Shown one piece after another: positions 41,326 to 49,327 of a stretch of 64,000 nt of DNA; position 1 is the first letter of the stretch; each line of letters begins with the position of its first letter. The notes under the pieces are model-generated. The model ran no database searches. It was given only the letters and a program-made list of their open reading frames with translations, and had not been told where the DNA came from. This DNA comes from JBDTSW01 sp963782605 (GTDB taxonomy: Bacteria > Actinomycetota > Thermoleophilia > Solirubrobacterales > 70-9), in contig CAWAKK010000009.1 in NCBI GenBank assembly GCA_963782605.1, positions 124,001 to 188,000 of the forward strand, read 5' to 3'. A program made the translations under genes and the position numbers.

Positions 41326-42530
41326 GCGCTCTGGCGCGCGACGTCGCCGTCGAGGCGACGGATCAGCTCGAGGGCGAACGCATGCGCACGCTCGAGCGCC
41401 TCGGGATCGAGCGTGTCAGGGGTGTCTTGAGGGAGGTGATAGTTCGGCACGTAACCCTCGGGATCGGTGCAGGCGATCGAGATCGACGCGAACCGTGACA
41501 GGCGCGGGGGCATTTCGTCGCCCGCGAGGGCATGGGCCAGCGGTCGCGCGCCGTAGCGGTTCTCGTCTGCGCCGTCGGCTTCAGCGATCGCCGAGGCGAG
41601 CTCGATCAGCCGCCGGTCGCCCCGATAGCTGATGGCCCAGCCGCCCGAGGTCTCGAAACGGACGTTGCCGTGGCCCACCGTGTCGATGTTGATGAAGTAC
41701 GTCGGCTTCGACGCGAGTCCCTGGCGGTGGACCCGCATGAACGATCGCATCCCCTCCTGTAGGCATTCCTCGGCGCCGGGCAGCACGATCCAGACGTTCA
41801 GGTGCGCAGGCCGATCGGCGTCGAGCTCCTCGGCGAGAGAGAGGGTGGTGGCCACGCCGGATGCGTTGTCATTGGCCCCGGGGACGACCTTGGAGAGCTG
41901 GATGTCCACGAGCGCGAAGATCCCGACGAGCAGGATGAGCGATTGGGGAAGCTGCGCGACCGAGACGACTTCCGAGTCGAGACCGGCCATGCGCGCGCCC
42001 AGGGCGGGGAGGAGGAGCGCGAGCGACCAGAAGAGCACGCGGAAGGGGCCGAGCCACGGGTAGCGCTCCCCAAGCTGAGCGCTCGCCCGGGCGCGCTTCG
42101 GCGAGAAAACGGTCCCGGTCCGGCCGGCGTCGACGTGAGCCGTGATGACGACCCTGGCCGGGGCTTCGGTATGCGCGCCTCGCGAGACGACGTTTTGGGA
42201 GGCGCGGCGAAAGAAGAGACGGCGGACGAGGTAGATGCGGTAGTTCAGGTCCAGGTACATCGACGTGGCTGCGAAGAGCACCAGCCCGAAGCCCACCGCC
42301 GGCTGGGCGATCGCGACCAGGCTGCCGACGACGCCCAGCAGGCAGTGAGTCGCATGGACGAGCGCGAACTGGGGGTGGACGTACGTCGGCTCGACCTCCG
42401 CCCGGCGACCGCCCTTCGCCAGTCGCGCCGCCATCGCGTTGGCCGCTCGCCGTTCGGCATCGGTACCGGCAAGCCGCCCCTCGAACGAGCACAGCTCGCG
42501 AACGACCTCCATGCGCGCGGCGACGTTCAT
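41322..42530 (-). CDS. Membrane-associated M28 family peptidase
   Basis: A 402-residue protein. Zinc-peptidase motifs VVITAHVDAGRTG, GANDNASGVATTL and GAEECLQEGMRSF are M28-like; two hydrophobic regions (HCLLGVVGSLVAIAQPAVGFGLVLFA and LFWSLALLLPALG...LILLVGIFALV) indicate membrane segments inserted around the catalytic domain. ATG at 42528-42530 chosen; the longer frame runs into the tRNA-Leu. Probably an aminopeptidase or amidohydrolase facing the cell exterior; substrate unknown. Confidence 0.82.
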   Translation of the reverse strand: MNVAARMEVVRELCSFEGRLAGTDAERRAANAMAARLAKGGRRAEVEPTYVHPQFALVHATHCLLGVVGSLVAIAQPAVGFGLVLFAATSMYLDLNYRIYLVRRLFFRRASQNVVSRGAHTEAPARVVITAHVDAGRTGTVFSPKRARASAQLGERYPWLGPFRVLFWSLALLLPALGARMAGLDSEVVSVAQLPQSLILLVGIFALVDIQLSKVVPGANDNASGVATTLSLAEELDADRPAHLNVWIVLPGAEECLQEGMRSFMRVHRQGLASKPTYFINIDTVGHGNVRFETSGGWAISYRGDRRLIELASAIAEADGADENRYGARPLAHALAGDEMPPRLSRFASISIACTDPEGYVPNYHLPQDTPDTLDPEALERAHAFALELIRRLDGDVARQSA

Positions 42531-42576
42531 CAGCGGGCGATTATCACCTGCTCGCGTGGTTATCGTTGCGGTCCCA

Positions 42577-42659
42577 GCCGGAGTGGAGGAACGGCAGACT
42601 CGCGGCACTCAAAATGCCGTGCCCTTCGGGGCGTGTGGGTTCGAATCCCACCTCCGGCA
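42577..42659 (+). tRNA. tRNA-Leu (CAA)
   Basis: Acceptor arms GCCGGAG/CTCCGGC pair fully, the anticodon loop CTCAAAA gives CAA, a long class II variable arm with a CCCTTCGGGG hairpin is present, and the T-loop is TTCGAAT. CCA is not encoded. Confidence 0.95.
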
Positions 42660-42710
42660 CCTTGCTGCTGTACGCCGTGCCGCGTGAGGCGCCGCTAGCC
42701 TCGGCTCGAG

Positions 42711-43406
42711 ATGTGCGGCCGCTACAGCCTCTCGAGCCCCGACGCCGATCTCTTGAGCAGGCGGTTCGAGCTGCGCGAGTCGGCGTCGCTGGCCGACGAG
42801 GAGGAGCCGCGCTTCAACATTGCCCCCACCGACCCGGTGCTCGCCGTCCGGCGGATCGAGGCGGGCAACGAGCTCGGGCGCCTGCGCTGGGGACTCGTGC
42901 CCGGCCGCTGGGCGGAGAAAGGAGGCCGCCCGCTGATCAACGCTCGGGCGGAGACGCTGGAGAGCCAGCCGGCGTTCGCCGAGTCCTTTCGCGAGCGGCG
43001 GTGCCTGATTCCCGCCGATGGCTTCTATGAGTGGCTGACCGACCAGCGGGGGAAGCGGCCGCTTTGGTTCAGTCGCGCCGACGGGCAGGTGTTCGCCTTC
43101 GCCGGCATCTGGGCTGAGCTGCCGCAGCGCTCGGGCGACGGCGTCATCCACTCCTGCGCGATCGTGACGACGCGGCCCAACGAGCTCGTGCGGCCGGTTC
43201 ACGACCGCATGCCGGTGGTCCTCGACCCCGAGGTGGAGGACGCGTGGCTCGCCCCTGAAGCCGAAACCGAGGAGTTGCGGGATCTCCTCGTGCCCGCCCC
43301 GGAGGACCTACTCGTCGGCCGGGAGGTGGGCGACTTCGTCAATGACGTCCGCGACGACGGCCCGCATCTGATCGAGCCGCGCGAGGAGCAGAAGAGCCTG
43401 TTCTAG
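42711..43406 (+). CDS. yedK: YedK/HMCES (SRAP) abasic-site shielding protein
   Basis: A 231-residue SRAP-domain protein. It begins MCGRYS, so the catalytic Cys2 that crosslinks to abasic sites is exposed after Met removal; FNIAPTDPVLAVR, RWGLVPGRW, NARAETL, RCLIPADGFYEW and HDRMPVVL are all intact. It protects abasic sites in single-stranded DNA. Overlaps the convergent membrane-protein gene by four bases. Confidence 0.95.
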   Translation: MCGRYSLSSPDADLLSRRFELRESASLADEEEPRFNIAPTDPVLAVRRIEAGNELGRLRWGLVPGRWAEKGGRPLINARAETLESQPAFAESFRERRCLIPADGFYEWLTDQRGKRPLWFSRADGQVFAFAGIWAELPQRSGDGVIHSCAIVTTRPNELVRPVHDRMPVVLDPEVEDAWLAPEAETEELRDLLVPAPEDLLVGREVGDFVNDVRDDGPHLIEPREEQKSLF

Positions 43407-43945
43407 GTCTGGGGCTGCGGGTGATGCTGCCGCGGCGGCGGCGGGAACTCATCGTCCTCACCGGCTAGTCGCTGGCCACCGATGGGCCGCTCCTCCTCGA
43501 CATGCCATTCCTGGTTGAAGCCGATCATGGCGACGATGATGAGGATGATCTGGACGGGGACGAGGATCAGGGTGAGAAGGCCGAGCAGATCCTCCGGCAA
43601 CGCCGGTGAGTTGAGCCCGTCCTTCGAGCGCTCGAACCACGCCGGACCCGCGATGGCGGCGAAGATGATCAGGATGATCGCAAGCGAGGCCGAGACCGGC
43701 AGAAGGCCGCGGTTCCAGCGCATGATCAGGAAGGCGAAGATCACGTAGAGCGCTGCCCACAGGAGGGACATGACGGCGACGCTCGATCCCTGCAGCCGCT
43801 CCCAGCCGCCGAGGGTCACGATCAAGAGCAGCGCCGCCGAGATCAGGAGCACGAGCGCGATGACGGCCTTCATCGTCTTCGACTCGGCCTTCTCCCGGTT
43901 CGGCCGCCAGAGCTCGTACCCCTCCCGGACGGTCGTGGCTTCCAT
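43403..43945 (-). CDS. Four-helix membrane protein, unknown function
   Basis: A 180-residue protein. After a charged N-terminus (VREGYELWRPNREKAESKTM) come about four hydrophobic helices (VIALVLLISAALLLIVTLG, AVMSLLWAALYVIFAFLIM, LAIILIIFAAIAGPAW, LLTLILVPVQIILIIVAMIGF) and a charged, proline/histidine tail. The ATG at 43943-43945 is used because upstream sequence is a tRNA region. No family recognised. Confidence 0.7.
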   Translation of the reverse strand: MEATTVREGYELWRPNREKAESKTMKAVIALVLLISAALLLIVTLGGWERLQGSSVAVMSLLWAALYVIFAFLIMRWNRGLLPVSASLAIILIIFAAIAGPAWFERSKDGLNSPALPEDLLGLLTLILVPVQIILIIVAMIGFNQEWHVEEERPIGGQRLAGEDDEFPPPPRQHHPQPQT

Positions 43946-44024
43946 GGCGGGGAAGTCTAAGTCCTGAGCGGAGGCTCGGCGACACCCGCCCAGGAGCCAA
44001 TCGCGACCTAACATGAGTCGGGCT

Positions 44025-44108
44025 GCGGGCGTGCTGCAACTGGCTGACAGGCCGGCTTTAGGTGCCGGTGCTCTATGAGCATTGTGGGTTCGAATCCCTC
44101 CGCCCGCA
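44025..44108 (+). tRNA. tRNA-Leu (UAG)
   Basis: Acceptor arms GCGGGCG/CGCCCGC pair; the anticodon stem CCGGC/GCCGG encloses TTTAGGT (anticodon TAG); a long variable arm (GTGCTCTATGAGCAT) and T-loop TTCGAAT are present. Confidence 0.93.
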
Positions 44109-44148
44109 CTGAGGATCAGGAGCCCTGCTCCTAAACTGCGGGGCCGCC

Positions 44149-44220
44149 GGGGGACTGGTGTAACGGCAAACATTGCGGTCTCCAAAACCGCAGCTCGAGG
44201 TTCGATTCCTCGGTCCCCCG
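44149..44220 (+). tRNA. tRNA-Trp (CCA)
   Basis: Acceptor arms GGGGGAC/GTCCCCC pair; anticodon loop CTCCAAA within GCGGT/ACCGC gives CCA; T-loop TTCGATT; discriminator G as usual for Trp. Confidence 0.93.
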
Positions 44221-44269
44221 CTGCTACCGGCACGCTTTGCCGTTGCCGCTGTTTACCCTTGGGAGGGGG

Positions 44270-44866
44270 ATGAATTCAGGTGGGACAGACAACATGGGAA
44301 TGACGGTGCCGCACCTTCGGCGCGTGGTGCTGCTCGCGCTCCTCTGCGCTGGGGCAGCGCTTGGCGTCGGCGTGATGACGGCGGCGCCCGCCTCGGCCGG
44401 CCCCGCCTGCGCGGGCGCGGACGCCACCATCGACGACCCTGCGGACACACTGCGCCAGGCGATGATCTGCCTGATCAACTCCGACCGCGCCGAGCATGAC
44501 CGCCACAGCCTCGACCCCAACGGCAAGCTGAGCGAGGCCGCGAGGAAGCACAACAAGGTGATGCTCGAGGAGAACTGCTGGGGCCACGACTGCCCCGGTG
44601 AGCCGAACCTCGGGAAGAGGCTGCGCGACACGGGCTACCTCAGGGGAGCCAAGCGCTGGCGCTACGCGGAGAACATCGGCTGTGCAAACACTCCGCAGGC
44701 CCTATTTGACGCCTGGGTGGGGAACGAGTTCGCTCGCAAGAACATCCGCAACGGAGTCTTCAGGGACATCGGGATCGGCGTGCTCAAGGATCAGGTTGGT
44801 GCGTCGGGATGCGACGATGGAAACCAGATCACCTACACGGTGGTTTTCGCCCGTCGCAAGGGCTAG
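44270..44866 (+). CDS. Secreted CAP-domain (SCP-like) protein
   Basis: A protein of about 198 residues with a signal peptide (LRRVVLLALLCAGAALGVGVMTAAPASA). CLINSDRAEHDRHSLDPNGKLSEAARKHNKVMLEENCWGHDC and RYAENIGC are the CAP core with the H and E site residues. ATG at 44270 follows GGGAGGGGG; an ATG at 44294 is also possible. It is paralogous to the next gene. CAP proteins act outside the cell, some binding lipids or acting in spore/envelope processes; role here unknown. Confidence 0.82.
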   Translation: MNSGGTDNMGMTVPHLRRVVLLALLCAGAALGVGVMTAAPASAGPACAGADATIDDPADTLRQAMICLINSDRAEHDRHSLDPNGKLSEAARKHNKVMLEENCWGHDCPGEPNLGKRLRDTGYLRGAKRWRYAENIGCANTPQALFDAWVGNEFARKNIRNGVFRDIGIGVLKDQVGASGCDDGNQITYTVVFARRKG

Positions 44867-44958
44867 TTGGATTCTGGACGTTTGACCCTCGAACACCTGT
44901 CTAGCTAGCGCCGTGGCGACTAGCGGCCACGCCTCCGCCTCCCGATGGGGAAAGCGGT

Positions 44959-45522
44959 ATGTGTCCCGCCAGCCGCGACCTCCGAGTGGTGTGCATTGGC
45001 ATGCTCCTGGCCGCCGTCGCTGCACTCCTCATTCCCAGCTTCGCGTCCGTGGCCGACGCCGCGTCGCCCTGCTCGCGTTACGGCGACTCGCGCCCGAAGA
45101 CCCTGACCAAGGAAAAGGCGCGCAACGCCATCATCTGTCTCGTAAACAGGGTGCGGAACCAGCACGGGAAACGGGACCTTCACCGCGACGATCGCCTGCA
45201 GGAGGCATCGCGCAAGCACTCCGCGCGCATGGCCAAGACCGGATGCTTCTCGCACGAGTGCCGAGGCGAGAGGAGCGTGCTCGGCCGTCTGCAGGCCGTC
45301 AACTACATCACCGGCGGCCTCTCCCGCTGGTCCTACGGCGAGAACATCGCCTGGGGCGAGTCGAGTAGGGGGACCCCGCGCGACACCGTGAGAAACTGGA
45401 TGAAGAGCCCATCTCATCGCTCCGCCATGCTCAGCGGCACCTTTAGGGACATCGGCGCCGGGTTCGCCAGCCGAGGCTCGAGGGCCTACTACACGACTGA
45501 CTTCGGCTTGCGCGTCGGCTGA
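44959..45522 (+). CDS. Secreted CAP-domain (SCP-like) protein, paralogue
   Basis: A 187-residue protein with a signal peptide (VCIGMLLAAVAALLIPSFASVADA). ICLVNRVRNQHGKRDLHRDD, LQEASRKHSARMAKTGCFSHECRGE, YGENIAWG and SPSHRSAMLSGTFRDIGAGF form a complete CAP domain. Shares order and the C-F/W-x-H-x-C pattern with the preceding gene, so the pair arose by tandem duplication with divergence. Confidence 0.88.
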   Translation: MCPASRDLRVVCIGMLLAAVAALLIPSFASVADAASPCSRYGDSRPKTLTKEKARNAIICLVNRVRNQHGKRDLHRDDRLQEASRKHSARMAKTGCFSHECRGERSVLGRLQAVNYITGGLSRWSYGENIAWGESSRGTPRDTVRNWMKSPSHRSAMLSGTFRDIGAGFASRGSRAYYTTDFGLRVG

Positions 45523-45570
45523 GCCTCGCTCGAGCACCGACGTTACGTATCGCCCTGTGCGCCGAGCGGG

Positions 45571-46449
45571 CTAGGGCACGATCGGATCGACGTCCACGTG
45601 GGCGTTGCCCTGGCCCGTCCGCGGGCCGCAATAGGCGCGGCCGATGCCGTCGGTGAGACGCTCCGCGATCCCCTCGATCGTCTGCGTCCCGTAGGTGTGG
45701 CCCGGCGAGAACTCCGTCTGCACGGCCATGGCCACCCGGCAGCGGCCATGTTCGATCCAAGCGGTCTGGTGGTTGACACGCCCCGTGCCGACCCCCCAGC
45801 CGCCCTTGAAGAAGAGATCCCAGCCCTTCGGCTTGGCGCGGCCGAAGCCCCAGCGCTGGGAGGGGACGATGTGTTTCAGGAGGTACCGGGCGTAGCGCTC
45901 ATGGCGCTTGGGCACATAGCGGTCCCACTTCCAAAAGAAGCGAGCCTGGTCGCGGGCCGAGGAGCGGCTGAGGCCCCAGATCGAGCTGTAGTGAAAGTCC
46001 TGCATGTTCGCGCGGCGGGCCATCGCAGTGATCGGACCCGCGCCGAGGATGTTGCGCACGCGCGTCGCGGCGTCGTTGTTCGAAGAACGGATCATCGGCC
46101 CGAGCAGGTCCCGCTCCCAGCCGTGCAGCCCGCGGTTCCTGACGCTCGGGCGGCTGAGGTACGTGGCGAGGAGGAGCGCCTTGAAGGTGCTGGCCATCGG
46201 GGCCGTTCGCGCGCCATTCAGCTGCTGCATGCGACCGAACTGATCGATCACGGCGAAGCGCACGTCGCCGGTGCGCCCCCGCGCATAACGGCGAGCGGAG
46301 CGAAACTTGGGAGTCCAGCCACCGGCGCTGCCGCCATGGGGTGTGGTGTGAACGGGACGCGCTGCACGAGATTCAGCGCCTGCCTGTGCGGCGACGCCGA
46401 CCGCAAGGGCCATGCTCAGGCCCACCGCTGCAATCGCCAACCGCCTCAT
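45571..46449 (-). CDS. Class A beta-lactamase-like serine hydrolase, secreted
   Basis: A 292-residue protein with a signal peptide (IAAVGLSMALAVGVAAQAGA). The three active-site boxes are visible: SxxK as STFK in APMASTFKALL, SxN as SNN in IRSSNNDAA, and KTG replaced by KGG in FFKGGWGVGTG. It therefore belongs to the penicillin-recognising hydrolases, though the altered third box leaves lactamase activity uncertain; a peptidoglycan or ester hydrolase is possible. Confidence 0.82.
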   Translation of the reverse strand: MRRLAIAAVGLSMALAVGVAAQAGAESRAARPVHTTPHGGSAGGWTPKFRSARRYARGRTGDVRFAVIDQFGRMQQLNGARTAPMASTFKALLLATYLSRPSVRNRGLHGWERDLLGPMIRSSNNDAATRVRNILGAGPITAMARRANMQDFHYSSIWGLSRSSARDQARFFWKWDRYVPKRHERYARYLLKHIVPSQRWGFGRAKPKGWDLFFKGGWGVGTGRVNHQTAWIEHGRCRVAMAVQTEFSPGHTYGTQTIEGIAERLTDGIGRAYCGPRTGQGNAHVDVDPIVP

Positions 46450-46478
46450 CTCGCGAACCTATAATCGCAGGCGGTCAC

Positions 46479-46551
46479 GCGGGCGAGGTGTAACGGGTTG
46501 CACGCCAGCCTTCCAAGCTGGAGGAAGCGAGTTCAAGTCTCGTCGCCCGCT
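46479..46551 (+). tRNA. tRNA-Gly (UCC)
   Basis: Acceptor arms GCGGGCG/CGCCCGC pair; anticodon loop CTTCCAA within CCAGC/GCTGG gives TCC; T-loop TTCAAGT; discriminator T. Confidence 0.94.
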
Positions 46552-46592
46552 CTTTCCACCCCGCCGACAGTCGCCTAGAATCGCCCGAGCGC

Positions 46593-46666
46593 CGGGGCGT
46601 GGCGCAGTCTGGTAGCGCATTCGACTGGGGGTCGAAAGGTCGCTGGTTCAAATCCAGTCGCCCCGA
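46593..46666 (+). tRNA. tRNA-Pro (GGG), integration target
   Basis: Acceptor arms CGGGGCG/CGCCCCG pair; anticodon loop CTGGGGG within TTCGA/TCGAA gives GGG; T-loop TTCAAAT. Its last 46 bases recur exactly at 58090-58135, marking it as the attachment site of the island that follows. Confidence 0.95.
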
Positions 46667-46977
46667 TATCTCACGAACCCGCTTCGGACGCGGGGTCCGG
46701 GCGCGCTCCACGTCCGGCTGGCACCGCCCGTGGTACCCGCTGTGCCTGTCCGCTAGTTCAAGAAGCTGTCGTGGCCAGTGATTTCGAATCAATCACCTAG
46801 TCTCGTTGGCGACCGATCGAAGGAGGAGACAGCATCGCCGCAAACGCCGATCTGACGTCAGCGCTACAGAAACCTGGGCCGAACGAAGCGGAGGCCGCTC
46901 TCAGGAGGCAGACCGCTGCAGACGAGGGTCTGCCGCCCTTTGAAGTACCTCCCGAGCCAACCGCCGCCGAGCGTCAG

Positions 46978-47721
46978 GTGGCCGATCTGATCCAGATCGA
47001 AACGGATCCGGAGACGGCCGCAGCCGTCCTAGAGCGCGTGCCGATCTGGTTTCACACATTCTCCCTCGACGCATCCAGAGAGCTCTACACCCGCGGCGTG
47101 GCCCGTGACCACGGCTACCGGATCCCGGCCCTGCCCGAGGACTTCACGGACATGAGCGTGCTCGACATCGGCACCTTCGACGGCTTCTACGCGTTCCTCG
47201 CCGAGGCTCGCGGGGCGAGGCGGGTCGTGGCGGTCGACAACGAGCAGTACAGGGAGTGGGTCAGCTCGCGCTGGGGCGTCGAGCTCAAGGGTGGCGAGGG
47301 GTTCGCCGCGATCCGGGAGCTACTCGACTCCGAGGTCGACTACCACCACCTCGACGCATTCGATCTGGACGAGCTCGGTGAGACGTTCGATCTCATTCTC
47401 TGCTTCGGGATCCTGCACCGGGTGGAGAATCCGCTGGGGCTGCTGAAGATCCTACGGAGACGCCTCGCGGGCGGCGGACGGGCGCTGCTCGAGACTCACG
47501 GGCCGGCGGATCGGGCTCTCGATTCCTCAGCGGCGGTTCACATCCCGGAGGCAGGAGAGGTCTATGCCCGTGATGACTTCGTTTACTGGGGCTTCACCCC
47601 CGCAGGTTTGGACGCGATGGCCCGCCATGCCGGCTTCGAGGGCTTCGAGTTGATCGACGCACCGGTGGTCGACGGCCATCCGCGGGTGATCGGGGCGCTG
47701 CGCCCACGCCCGCTCGACTGA
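46978..47721 (+). CDS. Class I SAM-dependent methyltransferase
   Basis: A 247-residue protein from GTG 46978. The SAM-binding motif VLDIGTFDGFYAFLAEARGA is at about 60-80, acidic VVAVDNEQY next, and DLILCFGILHRVENPLGLL is motif IV; style resembles CmoB-like/DUF1698 methyltransferases. The frame is open back to 46801. A near-ideal ribosome site (AAGGAGGA, 46820-46827) lies seven bases before an in-frame ATC at 46834, and no ATG/GTG/TTG exists before 46978, so a non-standard AUC start adding 48 residues is possible. Substrate unknown. First cargo gene of the island. Confidence 0.8.
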   Translation: MADLIQIETDPETAAAVLERVPIWFHTFSLDASRELYTRGVARDHGYRIPALPEDFTDMSVLDIGTFDGFYAFLAEARGARRVVAVDNEQYREWVSSRWGVELKGGEGFAAIRELLDSEVDYHHLDAFDLDELGETFDLILCFGILHRVENPLGLLKILRRRLAGGGRALLETHGPADRALDSSAAVHIPEAGEVYARDDFVYWGFTPAGLDAMARHAGFEGFELIDAPVVDGHPRVIGALRPRPLD

Positions 47722-47788
47722 TCGTGGACCCATGGGGTACGGGGGCCTGTTCGTTTCACGCGCCGGCCGTGCGGGAAGGCATCTCTCT

Positions 47789-48169
47789 CTAGCCATCATC
47801 AGCACCCGATCCGGCCCACGCCTGAGGCGAGCCGATCAGGACGTCGAGCAGATCGCCCACCTCGCGCTCCTGGACTAGGGGGTGGCGTAAGGGAAGTTCA
47901 GCGACGACCTCGTAGCGGTTTCGTCGACCGTGTCGCTCGCGCAGCAAGTAGCCCTCTTCGACCAGCTCGGCGACGATTCGGTGAGCGGCGCGCTCGGTTA
48001 TTCCAACCGCCGTGGCGATGTCGCGCAGGCGGATGCCGGGATCACGAGCGACGCTCATGAGGACATGGGCGTGATTCGTCAGAAAGTCCCAGCCAGCCGC
48101 GGGGTCCGAGTGTGGGGCTTGCTCAGGATTTCCAGAAAGCTGCTGACCATTACTGGAAAGTGTATTCAT
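47789..48169 (-). CDS. Winged-helix transcriptional regulator (MarR/ArsR-like)
   Basis: A 126-residue single-domain regulator. GWDFLTNHAHVLMSVARDPG, IRLRDIATAVGITERAAHRIVAELVEEGYL and RHGRRNRYEVV form the complete helix-turn-helix and wing; the remainder is a short helix. No effector domain. A 27-bp palindrome over its start codon points to autoregulation and control of the divergent genes. Confidence 0.87.
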   Translation of the reverse strand: MNTLSSNGQQLSGNPEQAPHSDPAAGWDFLTNHAHVLMSVARDPGIRLRDIATAVGITERAAHRIVAELVEEGYLLRERHGRRNRYEVVAELPLRHPLVQEREVGDLLDVLIGSPQAWAGSGADDG

Positions 48170-48185
48170 GAATTAATGATACACT
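48159..48185. promoter_or_regulatory. Operator AGTGTAT-N13-ATACACT at the regulator start
   Basis: A perfect 7-bp inverted repeat with a 13-base spacer that itself contains the palindrome ATTCATGAAT around the regulator's ATG. The segment is far more AT-rich than its surroundings and lies in the divergent gap before the 48254 gene. Very likely the site of the winged-helix protein. Confidence 0.6.
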
Positions 48186-48253
48186 ATGTGCCTAGCAGCG
48201 AGTCTCGCCGCCGGCACCTGTCCCGGCGGACTCGCTGGGAAGGGACGCCATCG

Positions 48254-48769
48254 ATGACGGTTTTCAGTGCCCTCCGGGAACGACTCTCTAACCATGAGGC
48301 CAATCAATTGACATCGGCCGGAGATCAGGCCGATCCACCCGCTGAGACTCGGCTCCCATTTCCAGGCTTCGACCGCCTAAACGGGAAACAGGTGATCCGG
48401 GGGCTCTCCGATCACTCACAGCTCGAGCTCGAGGCGGTTGAGGCGTATGAGCGCTCTCACCAAGGCCGCGACCGTGTCTTGGACAAGCTGCGCTACATGC
48501 GCGGGCCTGAGCCCCTCCCGGGCTATGACGCTCTCGGTGTCGAGGAGATCTTGGAGGCGCTTGCGGAGGCCGACCTGCCCACGGTCAAAAGGATCGGCAG
48601 CTATGAGCGTAAGTTCGCCAACCGCAGCGCCGTTTTGGAGGAGGTCATCCGCGTTCACCACCGCCTTCGGGCCGCCCAGCCGGCCAGCGCCGCGCCCCGA
48701 TACCAGCCGCTGAGCGCAACGACGGGCGTAAGCCGCCGGGCGGAGCCCGGGGAGATCGGCGATGACTGA
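48254..48769 (+). CDS. Conserved actinobacterial protein of unknown function
   Basis: A 171-residue soluble, largely helical protein. The block LELEAVEAYERSHQGRDRVLDKLRYMRGPEPLPGYDAL followed by LPTVKRIGSYERKFANRSAVLEEV is a repeated helical unit (AYERSHQGRDRVLDKL versus SYERKFANRSAVLEEV), a signature I have seen in uncharacterised actinobacterial proteins. ATG 48254 chosen; the open frame extends further upstream without support. Overlaps the DUF2294 gene by 8 bases, so the pair is co-translated. Confidence 0.72.
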   Translation: MTVFSALRERLSNHEANQLTSAGDQADPPAETRLPFPGFDRLNGKQVIRGLSDHSQLELEAVEAYERSHQGRDRVLDKLRYMRGPEPLPGYDALGVEEILEALAEADLPTVKRIGSYERKFANRSAVLEEVIRVHHRLRAAQPASAAPRYQPLSATTGVSRRAEPGEIGDD

Positions 48770-49208
48770 CACGGCCAAAGGGCGGCTGCCCGCCGGATTG
48801 CCGGGCGAGCTCACGACCGCACTTGCCTCGCTGTGGACGCAGTACGCGGGCAAGCGACCGACCGACGTTCGCACTGACGTCTGTGGCAACGTCGTCACCT
48901 GCGTGCTCGTCGACGCCGTCGGCGACTTCGATCGAAATCTGATCGCTCCACAGGCTCACGACACCGTCCGCGGTATTGGAGCGCTCACCCTGGCTGCCTA
49001 TAAGCGCGAGGCTGTCGCAGCGGTCGTGAGGCTGACACACCAGCGCGTGGCCTCGTTCATGAGCAGCCATGATCGAGACACCGACGTGGCCACCGAGGTA
49101 TTTCACCTGGAGCCGTCGCTCTCCCGAGGCGCGCCGCCTGCCCTCGCCGAGAAGCGATTCCGACAGGGCCCTTGGGCGCCCCCGCCGCGCGCCTTGGCGA
49201 GCGCTTAG
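48762..49208 (+). CDS. DUF2294/MpsC-like protein
   Basis: A 148-residue protein. YAGKRPTDVRTDVCGNVVTCVLVDAVGDFDRNL, YKREAVAAVVRLTHQRVASFMSSHDRDTDVATEVFHLE match the DUF2294 family (named Na-translocating or MpsC-like in some annotations), where the family ends with a HDxxxDxAxExFxL strand. Role unresolved; some members accompany bicarbonate/sodium uptake systems. It precedes qnorB by 119 bases. Confidence 0.78.
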   Translation: MTDTAKGRLPAGLPGELTTALASLWTQYAGKRPTDVRTDVCGNVVTCVLVDAVGDFDRNLIAPQAHDTVRGIGALTLAAYKREAVAAVVRLTHQRVASFMSSHDRDTDVATEVFHLEPSLSRGAPPALAEKRFRQGPWAPPPRALASA

Positions 49209-49327
49209 CACACCAGGCCGCTACGGCCGCTTCAGAGACGGTCGTGTTCCGCTAGCTCGACGGTGCGGGCCAACAAGTGGTGCCGTCCTCCGGCGGCCGA
49301 GCCGCTTGGCTTAGGATCGCCATCTAC

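Noticed and set aside
44870..44925. LexA-like box near TCGAACACC
   Set aside because: Only the GAAC half is present; the second half reads GTCT rather than GTTC.
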